Below are positions 23,746-32,572 of a stretch of DNA of 64,000 nucleotides, piece after piece; the first letter of the stretch is position 1, and every line of letters starts with the position of its first letter. Position numbers and translations under genes: made by a program. Below the pieces are notes generated by a model. That model was not told the DNA's origin. It saw only the letters and a program-made list of their open reading frames with translations, and made no database searches. The DNA is from Clostridia bacterium (lineage in GTDB: Bacteria > Bacillota > Clostridia > UMGS1883): the NCBI GenBank assembly GCA_017472685.1, contig JAFUOO010000004.1:94903-158902 (forward strand), given 5' to 3'.

Positions 23746-24504
23746 ATGAAAAAAATTAAAAGCTCTGAAATATTATTAATTACAATTGTGTCGGTGTGTA
23801 TCGTGCTTCTCCTTTTGTGCTCCTGCAATAAAGTGCGCAACATGGATTACGACAAAGCTAACGAAAAAACAAAGAGCCTTGATGCCTACTCCATGACAAT
23901 AGATACAATTGTCACAATCGACGACGGCGAAAATGTAAAGCAGAATGCCATCAGTCAGCTTGCAAAAGTTGACGGCGATATATATAACGTTGAAACAGAG
24001 GCAACCACCACCGATGTTTCCAATGGCGCAGTTTCCAGACAGGAAAACAGCTACATGTATTACCTTGACAAATACTACTACACCTATCCGGGCGCAAAGT
24101 ACACAAGCCCCGTAAGCTATGACGAGGCAATGGCAAACTTAAAAAAGCTCACAAACATCATAAGCTTTGACGAGGCTGATATGGTCGACCTTGTAAAAAC
24201 GTATGACGACAATGACGAATATGCGGTGTTTAACTTCACCATAAGCTACGATGCCGTGTCCGAGCACATCAAAAACTTACTGCAGAGCGCCGCAAACACC
24301 TTTGAAAACGTAAACTTTTCCCCCGTTGAAATAGCTGCTTCTGCAACAGTGCACAAGGCAGGCTATGTAAAGGAGCGTGATTTGTACGTTGAATACAAGG
24401 GCGACGGCGGAGAAAGCATAGTTTTGGAAATTTACACAAGCCTTGGAGATGCACCCGTTCTTGAAGCACCCGACGCAAGTCAGTATGTGAATATCGTAGA
24501 ATAA
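23746..24504 (+). CDS. Hypothetical lipoprotein (DUF6612-like)
   Basis: A 252-aa protein with an N-terminal signal (IVSVCIVLLLLCSC) whose Cys27 is the likely lipidation site. The mature part is beta-rich with the layout of LppX/LolA-like or DUF6612-like lipoproteins: a first strand block DAYSMTIDTIVTIDDGE, YYLDKYYYTYPGAK, and a late second half VHKAGYVKERDLYVEY. Function unknown; this fold commonly binds lipids or hydrophobic ligands. Convergent with lexA across a shared terminator. Confidence 0.75.
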   Translation: MKKIKSSEILLITIVSVCIVLLLLCSCNKVRNMDYDKANEKTKSLDAYSMTIDTIVTIDDGENVKQNAISQLAKVDGDIYNVETEATTTDVSNGAVSRQENSYMYYLDKYYYTYPGAKYTSPVSYDEAMANLKKLTNIISFDEADMVDLVKTYDDNDEYAVFNFTISYDAVSEHIKNLLQSAANTFENVNFSPVEIAASATVHKAGYVKERDLYVEYKGDGGESIVLEIYTSLGDAPVLEAPDASQYVNIVE

Positions 24505-24510
24505 AAGCAA

Positions 24511-24540
24511 AAAAACATTGGGATTATCCCAATGTTTTTC
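24511..24540. terminator. Bidirectional terminator between the lipoprotein and lexA
   Basis: AAAAACATTGGGA pairs with TCCCAATGTTTTT (13 bp), serving both convergent genes. Confidence 0.85.
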
Positions 24541-24543
24541 CTT

Positions 24544-25164
24544 TTACAGCACTCTGTAAACGCCTATAACCTTGCCGATAATTGCAACAGTATCCACAAT
24601 AATGGGCTCTAAATAATCGTTCTCGGGCTGAAGACGGAAATGCCCGTTTTCCTTATAAAAGGTTTTAACGGTTGCGCTGTCTTCAATCAAAGCGGCAACA
24701 ATGTCGCCGTTGTTTGCCACACTCTGGCTCTTGACAATAACAAAGTCGCCGTCCAGTATGCCTGCATTGACCATGCTTTCGCCGCGGATTTTAAGCATGA
24801 ACACGTCACTGCCGCGTGCAAAGTCACTCGGAAGCGGGAACATGCGCTCAATGTTTTCCTCTGCCAATATGGGCTGTCCTGCACTTATCTGACCTATAAC
24901 GGGCACAGAAAGGATTGTGTCATCAGCCTCCACAATTTGCGCAACATTGTTTTTTGAGGAAACACGCACACTGCGGGAGGAGGCTGCGTCCTTTTCGAGT
25001 AAGCCTGCCTTCTGCAAACGTGAAATGTAGCCATGCACAGTTGAGGGCGAGTTGAGCCCCACTGCCGCACAAATTTCCCTTACTGTGGGTGGATATCCCT
25101 TCTCGCGGGAATGCTGTTCTATAAAGTCAAGAATTTGCTGCTGCTTGCTTAAGTTGGCTGCCAT
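24544..25164 (-). CDS. lexA: SOS repressor LexA
   Basis: Represses DNA-damage genes and self-cleaves when stimulated by RecA filaments. The 206-aa protein has an N-terminal winged helix-turn-helix (QILDFIEQHSREKGYPPTVR, then VGLNSPSTVHGYISRLQKAG) and a C-terminal S24 protease domain with cleavage site Ala95-Gly96 (ISAGQP), catalytic Ser130 (GESMVN) and Lys167 (TVKTF). Divergent from the yneA-like gene, with three LexA boxes between them, one overlapping its own promoter, so it is autoregulated. Confidence 0.96.
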   Translation of the reverse strand: MAANLSKQQQILDFIEQHSREKGYPPTVREICAAVGLNSPSTVHGYISRLQKAGLLEKDAASSRSVRVSSKNNVAQIVEADDTILSVPVIGQISAGQPILAEENIERMFPLPSDFARGSDVFMLKIRGESMVNAGILDGDFVIVKSQSVANNGDIVAALIEDSATVKTFYKENGHFRLQPENDYLEPIIVDTVAIIGKVIGVYRVL

Positions 25165-25205
25165 AATCGTGCCTCCTGTAAAATAATTTTTATCCTTACA
25201 GCCTC

Positions 25206-25234
25206 AGTATAACACATAAAAAAAGAAAATGCAA
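25206..25234 (-). promoter_or_regulatory. lexA promoter
   Basis: On the minus strand, TTGCAT (25234-25229), a 17-base spacer and TATACT (25211-25206). LexA box 1 overlaps the -35. Confidence 0.75.
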
Positions 25235-25245
25235 ACATTTGTTCG
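25232..25245. promoter_or_regulatory. LexA box 1
   Basis: CAAACATTTGTTCG, one mismatch from the Firmicute SOS box symmetry, overlapping the lexA -35. Confidence 0.75.
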
Positions 25246-25264
25246 AAAATTTTGTAAAAAAATA

Positions 25265-25293
25265 TTGACATCGAACAAATGTTCTGTTATAGT
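25265..25293 (+). promoter_or_regulatory. yneA-like gene promoter
   Basis: TTGACA (25265-25270), a 17-base spacer that contains LexA box 2, and TATAGT (25288-25293). Confidence 0.85.
25272..25285. promoter_or_regulatory. LexA box 2
   Basis: CGAACAAATGTTCT lies exactly between the -35 and -10 of the yneA-like promoter, so bound LexA would exclude polymerase. Confidence 0.88.
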
Positions 25294-25307
25294 AATGGTA
25301 GAAAACA

Positions 25308-25321
25308 CGAACACCTGTTCG
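25308..25321. promoter_or_regulatory. LexA box 3
   Basis: CGAACACCTGTTCG has symmetric half-sites and lies just after the expected transcription start. Confidence 0.88.
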
Positions 25322-25339
25322 AAGAGAGGCGGAATTACA

Positions 25340-25741
25340 ATGACAGAAGCTAAATACTTAGGCACAATTTCTCCCATACTTGCAGACGACTGGATGGATA
25401 ACGTTCCTTCTTATTATTCATATATTGACTTTCACAACAAGAGAAAGGCTGCAAAAAAGCAGCTTAAGAAGGAAAGACGGGTTTTCTTTACCGTATGTGC
25501 ACTTCTTGTGTGCTTGTGCATGTCCTACTTCACAGTAAACTCTCACAGCAGTGAAATCTATGTAAACTGTCCTTCACACGCAGTTGTATACGGCGAAACA
25601 CTCTGGAGCATTGCAAACGAATACAAGGGCGATAGTATGTCCACAGGCGAATTTATTTACAAAATCAAAAAGGCAAACAACCTCGAAACTTCCTCAATTT
25701 CAGCAGGCGATGTGCTTGTAATTCCTGTTGAGAAAGTGTAA
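25340..25741 (+). CDS. yneA: YneA-like SOS cell-division inhibitor with LysM domain
   Basis: A 133-aa protein: cytoplasmic N-terminus (about 1-45), one membrane helix (about 46-66, FFTVCALLVCLCMSYFTV) and an extracellular LysM domain (about 82-130, VVYGETLWSIANEYKG through SAGDVLVIPVEK). This is the layout of Bacillus YneA, which halts division during the SOS response. Divergence from lexA and two LexA boxes in its promoter region strongly support this. ATG at 25340 follows AGAGGCGG; the frame extends upstream through the operators and is non-coding there. Confidence 0.88.
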   Translation: MTEAKYLGTISPILADDWMDNVPSYYSYIDFHNKRKAAKKQLKKERRVFFTVCALLVCLCMSYFTVNSHSSEIYVNCPSHAVVYGETLWSIANEYKGDSMSTGEFIYKIKKANNLETSSISAGDVLVIPVEKV

Positions 25742-25806
25742 AAAGCTTAACGGTTGAGAATAAAATTTAATATAATGGCAATGCTTTTATTAAAAGGCGA
25801 CAACTA

Positions 25807-25834
25807 AAAAGAGATTCGTTCAGAATCTCTTTTG
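25807..25834 (+). terminator. Terminator after yneA
   Basis: AAAAGAGATTC pairs with GAATCTCTTTT (11 bp) around GTTCA. Confidence 0.75.
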
Positions 25835-25857
25835 TCGTATAAAAAAGAGGGGTTTTT

Positions 25858-27186
25858 ATGAAAAAACTTAGTATTTTACTTGTAACGGCATTGCTTTTTT
25901 TGTCTCTCACAGGCTGCTGTCAGCGTGGCGGTGTGGAAACGGGCTCTACTGTAAGGCTTCTTAATTTCAAGCCCGAAATAGCCTCAGTCTATGAGAGCAT
26001 TGCAAAGGCCTACGAAAACGAAACAGGCGTAAGGCTTATTGTTGAAACGGCGGCAGCAAATACTTACGAAAGCACACTTACTGCCAAAATGGCTACAAAC
26101 GAAGCGCCCACAATCTTCCAGATTAACGGCCCCCGCGGCTATGCAAACTGGAAGGACTACTGCAAAAACCTTGAGGACAGTAGAATTGCCGACATCGTTA
26201 CCGATGAGGATTTGTTGCTTTCTACCGACGAGGGCGTTTTTGGCATACCCTACGTTGTTGAGGGCTACGGCATAATTTATAACGATGCCATTATGCGTAA
26301 ATTTTTTGCGCTACCCGACAAAAAAACACAGATTTCCTCCGCTCAGGAAATCACCTCCTTTGATTCACTCAAAGAGGTTGTTGAGGAAATGACACAAAGA
26401 AAAGCGGACCTGGGCATTGAAGGCGTTTTTGCGTCCACCTCGCTTAAGCCCGGCGAGGACTGGAGATGGCAGACCCATCTTATGAACATTCCCGTGCACT
26501 ACGAGTTTAGTAAGAACGACATTAACCTCGAAACCGATGAGGTGGCAAACTTTAACTTTGAGTTTGCGGAAAACTACAAAAAGCTATTTGATTTGTACCT
26601 TAACAATTCCGTCACCGACAAAAAGATGCTTGGTGCAAAAATTACGGGCGATTCCATGGCAGAGTTTGCCCTGGGTAAATGCGCAATGGTGCAGAACGGA
26701 AACTGGGGCTACAGCCAGATAAAAGAGGTTGGCGGCAACACTGTAAGCGCCGAGGATGTTAAAATGATGCCTATCTACATGGGCATTGACGACGAGGACC
26801 AGGGGCTTTGTATAGGCACCGAGGGCTATCTTTCCATAAACAAGCGTGCAGACGAGGCTGCCCAACAAGCCGCCGAGGACTTTCTCTACTGGCTCTTTTC
26901 CTCGGAAACAGGGAAGAAGTATGTCACAGAGGGCTTGGGCTTTATAACGCCCTTTAACACCTTTTCAAATGACGAAACACCCGACGACCCCCTTGCAAGA
27001 GAGGTTGTACGCTGGATGAACATGGAAGGCGTTGACACCATCCCCTGGGATTTTGTAATTTTCCCATCCCAGGTTTTTAAAAACAATCTGGGAAGTAACC
27101 TCTTACAGTATGCACAGGGAACAAAGGACTGGAGCACTGTTCGTGACGAAACAGTAAAAGACTGGAAAGCGGAAAGTAACAGATAA
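25858..27186 (+). CDS. ABC transporter sugar-binding lipoprotein (family 1, maltodextrin type)
   Basis: A 442-aa extracellular solute-binding protein with lipobox LSLTGC (Cys19 or Cys20). The mature part shows the family 1 pattern: an early AKAYENETGVRLIVETA segment, PTIFQINGPRGYANW, GVFGIPYVVEGYGIIYN, and a late EDFLYWLFSSETGKKYVTE. It is followed by two permeases and malQ, so the likely ligand is maltose or maltodextrin. No ATPase gene is present, which is usual in Firmicutes where a shared MsmK/MsiK-type ATPase energises several sugar importers. It starts 24 bases after the previous terminator. Confidence 0.9.
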   Translation: MKKLSILLVTALLFLSLTGCCQRGGVETGSTVRLLNFKPEIASVYESIAKAYENETGVRLIVETAAANTYESTLTAKMATNEAPTIFQINGPRGYANWKDYCKNLEDSRIADIVTDEDLLLSTDEGVFGIPYVVEGYGIIYNDAIMRKFFALPDKKTQISSAQEITSFDSLKEVVEEMTQRKADLGIEGVFASTSLKPGEDWRWQTHLMNIPVHYEFSKNDINLETDEVANFNFEFAENYKKLFDLYLNNSVTDKKMLGAKITGDSMAEFALGKCAMVQNGNWGYSQIKEVGGNTVSAEDVKMMPIYMGIDDEDQGLCIGTEGYLSINKRADEAAQQAAEDFLYWLFSSETGKKYVTEGLGFITPFNTFSNDETPDDPLAREVVRWMNMEGVDTIPWDFVIFPSQVFKNNLGSNLLQYAQGTKDWSTVRDETVKDWKAESNR

Positions 27187-27197
27187 GGGGTGGTATT

Positions 27198-28031
27198 TTG
27201 AAAAAATATGCTCCTGTATTTTTACTGCCCTTAACCCTTGCTTTCACGGTGTTTTTTGTAATACCTTTTCTTGGAGGGCTATTTCTTTCCTTTACGGAGT
27301 TTACAACCGTTGAAAATGCAAGCTTTGTGGGCATAAATAATTATATAAAGGCATTTTCGGAGGACACTGGCTTTTTAAATGCACTGTGGTTTACTGTTAA
27401 ATTTACCCTGGTTTCCGTTGTAACGGTCAATGTTTTTGCTTTTCTCTTAGCACTTTTGCTCACAAAGAGCTTAAAGGGCGTAAACTTTTTCCGCACGGTG
27501 TTCTTTTTGCCAAACCTTATTGGCGGCATCGTGCTGGGCTATATCTGGAACGTTATAATCAACGGCGTGCTGTCCTATTTCGGGGTGGACATTACCTTCA
27601 GTGCAAGCTACGGCTTTTGGGGCTTGGTTATTCTCATGAACTGGCAGATGATTGGCTACATGATGATTATTTATATAGCAGGTCTGCAGAGCGTTGATAG
27701 GGGGCTTATCGAGGCTGCGCACATTGACGGCGCAAACCATGTAAGTGCACTATGGCACGTGACCATTCCCTCGCTCATGCCCTCAATCACCATATGCACC
27801 TTTCTTACGCTCACCAATTCCTTCAAGCTTTTTGACCAGAACCTTGCGCTCACGGGCGGTGCCCCCGGCAAGGAAACAAGCATGCTTGCTCTTGATATTT
27901 ACGACACCTTCTACGGCAGGATAGGCTGGCAGGGCGTGGGTCAGGCAAAGGCTGTTGTATTTTTCATTATTGTGGCACTTATTGCACTCATTCAGCTTAA
28001 TCTGACACGCTCTAAGGAGGTTGAGGTATAG
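27198..28031 (+). CDS. Sugar ABC transporter permease (MalF/UgpA type)
   Basis: A 277-aa inner-membrane permease with six hydrophobic segments. The cytoplasmic EAA loop, which docks on the ATPase, reads EAAHIDGANHVSALWHVTIP. It pairs with the following MalG-type permease to form the channel. TTG at 27198 follows GGGGTGG; it is the only suitable start near the ribosome-binding site. Directly precedes the second permease with no gap. Confidence 0.92.
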   Translation: MKKYAPVFLLPLTLAFTVFFVIPFLGGLFLSFTEFTTVENASFVGINNYIKAFSEDTGFLNALWFTVKFTLVSVVTVNVFAFLLALLLTKSLKGVNFFRTVFFLPNLIGGIVLGYIWNVIINGVLSYFGVDITFSASYGFWGLVILMNWQMIGYMMIIYIAGLQSVDRGLIEAAHIDGANHVSALWHVTIPSLMPSITICTFLTLTNSFKLFDQNLALTGGAPGKETSMLALDIYDTFYGRIGWQGVGQAKAVVFFIIVALIALIQLNLTRSKEVEV

Positions 28032-28865
28032 GTGAATAAGGCGTTAGTGAAAACCCTTTGGTACACTCTTTTGTCGGTAGTGGCGCTGTTTTTCCTTGTG
28101 CCTGTATTTATAATACTGATAAATTCCTTTAAAAGCAGGTTTGTCATTATGTCGGAGCCCTTCAGCCTGCCCATTAAGGAAAGCTTTGTGGGGCTCACAA
28201 ACTACTTTTCGGGCATCGAAGCCTCGGGCTTTTTCAAAGCATTCGGCATAAGCCTTTTTGTTACGGTTTTATCTGTGGTGCTCATTATTGTGTGCTCCTC
28301 AATGACAGCATGGTATATAACCCGCCGTAAAACCTTTTTTACAAGAATGCTCTACTTTGCCTTTGTTTTTTCAATGATAGTACCCTTCCAGATGGTAATG
28401 TACACGCTTACCTATGTGGCAGTAAAGTTGAATTTTGCAAACCCGGTGGGCATAGTTTTCATTTATCTGGGCTTTGGTGCAGGGCTCAGCGTGTTCATGT
28501 TTTCGGGCTTTGTAAAGGGCATTCCCCGGGAAATAGAGGAGGCTGCAACCATCGACGGCTGCAACAGTCTGCAAACCTTTTTCAAGGTGGTATTTCCCAT
28601 TCTCAAATCCACCACCGTAACTGTTGCAATACTGAACGCCATGTGGATATGGAACGACTATCTTCTTCCGTACCTTGTTTTAGGCTCCAAGTACAAAACC
28701 ATACCTGTTGCGGTGCAGCTGACCATGCAGGGCGCTTACGGCAATGTGGACTGGGGCGGCTTCATGGCAATGCTCACGCTCTCAATTATTCCCATAATTG
28801 TGTTGTATATTTTCCTTCAGCGGTATATAATAGAGGGTGTACTGTCAGGTGCGGTGAAAGGGTAA
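28032..28865 (+). CDS. Carbohydrate ABC transporter permease (MalG type)
   Basis: A 277-aa permease with six hydrophobic segments and EAA loop EAATIDGCNSLQTFFKVVFP. GTG at 28032 immediately follows the stop of the first permease, with GGAGG about 15 bases upstream and GAGGT nearer, so translation is coupled. Together with the two genes before it, it forms an importer lacking only the ATPase. Confidence 0.92.
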   Translation: MNKALVKTLWYTLLSVVALFFLVPVFIILINSFKSRFVIMSEPFSLPIKESFVGLTNYFSGIEASGFFKAFGISLFVTVLSVVLIIVCSSMTAWYITRRKTFFTRMLYFAFVFSMIVPFQMVMYTLTYVAVKLNFANPVGIVFIYLGFGAGLSVFMFSGFVKGIPREIEEAATIDGCNSLQTFFKVVFPILKSTTVTVAILNAMWIWNDYLLPYLVLGSKYKTIPVAVQLTMQGAYGNVDWGGFMAMLTLSIIPIIVLYIFLQRYIIEGVLSGAVKG

Positions 28866-28937
28866 AAATAATGCAGAATGCAGAGTTAAGTCTTACCTTC
28901 AATCACACTGCAAAAGTAAAAAAAGCGAGCTGATAAA

Positions 28938-30404
28938 ATGCGGAAAAGCGGTATTTTGCTTCATATTTCGTCGCTTCCGTCTCCTTACGGGATTGGAACG
29001 ATGGGCAAAGAAGCCTACAATTTTATAGATTTTCTCAAAAAAGCAGGGCAGAGGGTGTGGCAGGTGCTACCCATCGGGCACACCTCCTACGGCGATTCGC
29101 CCTATCAGTCCTATTCCTCCTACGCGGGAAATCCTTATTTTATTGATTTGGATATGCTCTGTGAAGAGGGTCTTCTTGAAAAAGCTGAGCTTAATTCCAT
29201 TCCCCGGGAAATAGGAGAGGACAGGGTTGACTATGGATATCTTTACAATACAAGATACCCCATTCTGAAAAAGGCGGCAGAGCGTTTTCTTAAAATGCCT
29301 CCTGCAGAGTTCTATACCTTTTCGGATGAAAACCGTGCATGGCTTGATGACTATGCCGTTTTCATGGCAATCAAGGAAAAAATGGGCTTTAAATCCAGAG
29401 AGGTTTGGCACTTGGAGCTGCGCACAAAGGGTGACGATGCACTGCTTTTTGCAGACATGGACACCGTGCGGATTTATAAGGCAATACAGTTTTTGTTTTT
29501 CAGGCAATGGTTTGCCCTTAAGGCATATGCCAATGAAAAGGGCATTGAAATAGTGGGTGATTTGCCCATATACTGCGCCTCGGACAGCAGCGATGTGTGG
29601 AGCGAGGGCAGAGCCTTTCTGCTGGACGAAAATTACGTGCCACACACCGTGGCAGGTGTGCCGCCGGATGGGTTTTCGCCCCTTGGTCAAAGGTGGGGCA
29701 ATCCCATTTACGATTGGGACTGGATGGAAAAAACAAAGTTTGCCTGGTGGGTGGAAAGGCTCGGGCACGCACTCAAGGTTTTTGACACTGTCAGGATAGA
29801 CCATTTCCGTGGCTTTGACAGCTATTTTGCAATCGATGCGGCGGAGGACACTGCCGTCAACGGCAAATGGATAGACGGCCCCGGGATGAGGCTTTTTAAG
29901 GCTTTTGAGAGGGAATTGGGCGAAAATTTGCCGATTATTGCCGAGGATTTGGGATACTTGACGGATAGTGTAAAAAAACTGCTTTCCGAGACAGGCTATC
30001 CGGGTATGAAAATTCTGCAGTTTGCCTTTGACGAAAGGGAGTCGGGGGATTATCTTCCCCATAATTACACAAAAAACAGTGTCTGCTATGTGGGCACTCA
30101 CGATAACGACACTGCTCTCGGCTGGTATGAAAGTGTTGCCGCTAATGACCGTGAAAAGGCAAGGCTGTACTTTAACCTTACAAAGGAAGAGGGCATTGCA
30201 AAGGGGCTTATCCGTGGTGCGCTTGCCTCCGTGTCAGACTTATGCATAATCTGCATGCAGGACTACCTTAAGCTTGATAGCTCGGCACGGATGAACACTC
30301 CCTCAACTGCCTCGGGCAACTGGCAATGGAGGCTAAATAAGAACAGCCTTACCGACGCTCTGGCAAAAGAAATATATGAAATAACAACTCTTTATGAACG
30401 CTAA
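28938..30404 (+). CDS. malQ: 4-alpha-glucanotransferase (amylomaltase, GH77)
   Basis: Transfers alpha-1,4-glucan segments between maltodextrins and releases glucose. The 488-aa protein has the GH77 start SGILLHISSLPSPYGIGTMG, then GDSPYQSYSSYAGNPYFID, and catalytic residues nucleophile Asp288 (VRIDHFRG), acid/base Glu336 (IIAEDLGY) and Asp389 (GTHDND). Complete and of normal length. Placed 72 bases after the sugar permeases, it supports maltodextrin as the imported substrate. A weak AGCGAG ribosome-binding site precedes the ATG. Confidence 0.96.
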   Translation: MRKSGILLHISSLPSPYGIGTMGKEAYNFIDFLKKAGQRVWQVLPIGHTSYGDSPYQSYSSYAGNPYFIDLDMLCEEGLLEKAELNSIPREIGEDRVDYGYLYNTRYPILKKAAERFLKMPPAEFYTFSDENRAWLDDYAVFMAIKEKMGFKSREVWHLELRTKGDDALLFADMDTVRIYKAIQFLFFRQWFALKAYANEKGIEIVGDLPIYCASDSSDVWSEGRAFLLDENYVPHTVAGVPPDGFSPLGQRWGNPIYDWDWMEKTKFAWWVERLGHALKVFDTVRIDHFRGFDSYFAIDAAEDTAVNGKWIDGPGMRLFKAFERELGENLPIIAEDLGYLTDSVKKLLSETGYPGMKILQFAFDERESGDYLPHNYTKNSVCYVGTHDNDTALGWYESVAANDREKARLYFNLTKEEGIAKGLIRGALASVSDLCIICMQDYLKLDSSARMNTPSTASGNWQWRLNKNSLTDALAKEIYEITTLYER

Positions 30405-30430
30405 AAAAGACGGCAAATGCCGTCTTTTTT
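30403..30430. terminator. Bidirectional terminator between malQ and recG
   Basis: AAAAAAGACGGC pairs with GCCGTCTTTTTT (12 bp) around AAAT; A and T runs serve both convergent genes. Confidence 0.88.
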
Positions 30431-32472
30431 TAAACCATGTATTCATCTATATCCGAGCAGATTGCTTCTGCACGCTTTCTTAAAAGGGTGTTTTCGTCAT
30501 TTGACAATGTTGGGTCACTCTTTAAAAGCTCGCTCACAGCCTCAGAGGATTTTTTTAAGGTTTCCATATCAAGGAGCGACGAAATTTTAAGAGGCGGCAA
30601 CCCGTGCTGTCGGGTGCCGAAAAATTCGCCCGGGCCCCTTAATTGCAAATCTGTCTGGGAAATAACGAAGCCGTCGTTTGTTTTTGTCATTATGCCCATA
30701 CGCTTTTTAATGTCCTCATCCATTGTTGATGGCAGGAGAATGCAGTAGCTTTTGTCCTTGCCGCGTCCTACACGCCCACGGAGCTGATGCAGCTGGCTAA
30801 GCCCAAAACGCTCGGCGTTTTCGATAATCATCAGCGTTGCCTGGGGCACATTTACACCAACCTCAATAACGGTTGTGGAAACTAAAATGTCCATATCGCC
30901 AAAGGCAAACTCATTCATAACGGCATCCTTTTCACTGTCCTTCATTTTGCCGTGAACAAGCCCCACCTTTATGTCGGGGAAGATGCTCTCGGCAAGGTTA
31001 TCACGGTAGGAAACGGCGCTCTTTAAGTCGAGCTCGTCGTTTTCATCAACCATAGGGCACACAATGTAAACCTTATGCTTAAGGGAAACCTCCTTGCGGA
31101 TAAAGCTATACATTCTTTCGCGTATGTTTTCACCAATGCAGAAGGTGTCCACCTTTTCACGCCCGGGAGGAAGCTCGTCTATAATGCTTATGTCTAAATC
31201 GCCATAGATAATCAGCGCTAAAGTGCGGGGAATGGGTGTTGCCGTCATGACCAGAATATGTGGGTTATCGCCTTTGGCAACCAGTGCTCCGCGCTGCTTA
31301 ACGCCGAAGCGGTGCTGTTCGTCTGTCACAACAAGGCGCAGATTTTTAAAATTAACGCCCTCCTGGAAAAGTGCGTGGGTGCCTATAACAAGGTGAATTT
31401 CACCCGAGGCAAGCTGTTCATATACCATGTTTTTTTCTTTTTTTGACATACTTCCCACAAGCAGCGCCGTTTTATAGCCCAGGCTTTCCAAAATGGGGGC
31501 AAGGTCTTCATAATGCTGGCGGGCAAGAATGCTCGTAGGTGCCATGAATGCCGCCTGATATCCGTTTATAAGCGTAAGGTATATTGCGGCAAGTGCAACT
31601 ACGGTTTTGCCTGAGCCCACATCGCCCTGTACAAGGCGGTTCATGGGAGTTGAAAATGACAAATCACCCGTTATTTCCTTGATAACGCGCTTCTGGGCAT
31701 TTGTTAGCGAAAAGGGGAGCTTAGCCAAAAGAAAGTCAATATCAGTAGCCTCGTAGGGGGTAACGATTGCCCTTCTTGTGTTTGCTTTGTTGAGCTTTAA
31801 CGCAAGCTGCAGCAAAAACAGCTCTTCAAAGGCAAGGCGGTTGCGCGCAGACTCATATGCATCGTAGTCAGTGGGGAAGTGGATGTTGCGTATTGCATAG
31901 TCTGCACGGCAGAGGTTGTATTTTTCAATAAGCGACTTTGGCATAAAGTCTTCAATACTGTCGCCTGCTTCCTCTAAGCATTTTTTTATTGTTGCAACCA
32001 TCACCTTCTGGGTAATGTGCGCGCCTGTGCGGTATATGGGAACAATGTTGTTTGTAACGTTATTCACGCCAAATGCTTCATATATGGGCGTAATAATCTT
32101 CTTCTGCCCGAATTTATGCTCAATCCTTCCATAAAAATTGTAATATGAGCCTACACGGAAGTTGTTCATTACATAAGGATTGTTATAGAAGGTGGCTGTA
32201 ATCACCCCTGTGTCGTCCCTGAGGGGGACGGAATAAACCGCAAAGCCCTTGCGTATGCGCTTAACCGAGGGCGCTGCACCTACCACAGCCGTGATACAGG
32301 CAACCTCGCCGTCTAAAAGGTCAGTTACTTTTTTCGTGATGCGCCTGTCCTCAACGCTATTGGGAAAATAATAAAGCATATCGCGCACGGTTTCAATGCC
32401 TAAGGCGGCGAGCTTTTCCGCCCTTTGTGCGCCTATGCCTTTTATTGTTGAAATGCGGTCGTAAAGTGCCAT
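30430..32472 (-). CDS. recG: ATP-dependent DNA helicase RecG
   Basis: Remodels stalled forks and Holliday junctions. The 680-aa protein has the N-terminal wedge/OB domain, Walker A GDVGSGKTVVAL, the DEQH box (TDEQHRFGVKQRG), TATPIPRT, and the C-terminal helicase half with VIEVGVNVPQA and the QLRGRVGRG motif VI. ATG at 32472 follows GAAGGTG; an overlapping GTG nine bases earlier is within that site. A hairpin upstream separates it from fakA, so it may be expressed partly by read-through. Confidence 0.96.
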   Translation of the reverse strand: MALYDRISTIKGIGAQRAEKLAALGIETVRDMLYYFPNSVEDRRITKKVTDLLDGEVACITAVVGAAPSVKRIRKGFAVYSVPLRDDTGVITATFYNNPYVMNNFRVGSYYNFYGRIEHKFGQKKIITPIYEAFGVNNVTNNIVPIYRTGAHITQKVMVATIKKCLEEAGDSIEDFMPKSLIEKYNLCRADYAIRNIHFPTDYDAYESARNRLAFEELFLLQLALKLNKANTRRAIVTPYEATDIDFLLAKLPFSLTNAQKRVIKEITGDLSFSTPMNRLVQGDVGSGKTVVALAAIYLTLINGYQAAFMAPTSILARQHYEDLAPILESLGYKTALLVGSMSKKEKNMVYEQLASGEIHLVIGTHALFQEGVNFKNLRLVVTDEQHRFGVKQRGALVAKGDNPHILVMTATPIPRTLALIIYGDLDISIIDELPPGREKVDTFCIGENIRERMYSFIRKEVSLKHKVYIVCPMVDENDELDLKSAVSYRDNLAESIFPDIKVGLVHGKMKDSEKDAVMNEFAFGDMDILVSTTVIEVGVNVPQATLMIIENAERFGLSQLHQLRGRVGRGKDKSYCILLPSTMDEDIKKRMGIMTKTNDGFVISQTDLQLRGPGEFFGTRQHGLPPLKISSLLDMETLKKSSEAVSELLKSDPTLSNDENTLLRKRAEAICSDIDEYMV

Positions 32473-32536
32473 ATGTGTCACCTTCTTTCAGAAAAAATAG
32501 GGAATGAAACGTCAAAGTGTTCAGAATAAAAACAAT

Positions 32537-32562
32537 AAAAGGGAAACACGCGGTTTCCCTTT
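32537..32562 (-). terminator. Terminator/attenuator between fakA and recG
   Basis: A 10-bp stem AAAGGGAAAC/GTTTCCCTTT (32538-32547 with 32553-32562) directly downstream of fakA on the minus strand. Confidence 0.7.
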
Positions 32563-32572
32563 CTTTATGTCC

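Noticed and set aside
29067..30101. Minus-strand open frame of 344 codons
   Set aside because: It lies wholly inside malQ on the opposite strand, which has complete catalytic motifs; the frame has no family resemblance and no ribosome-binding site.
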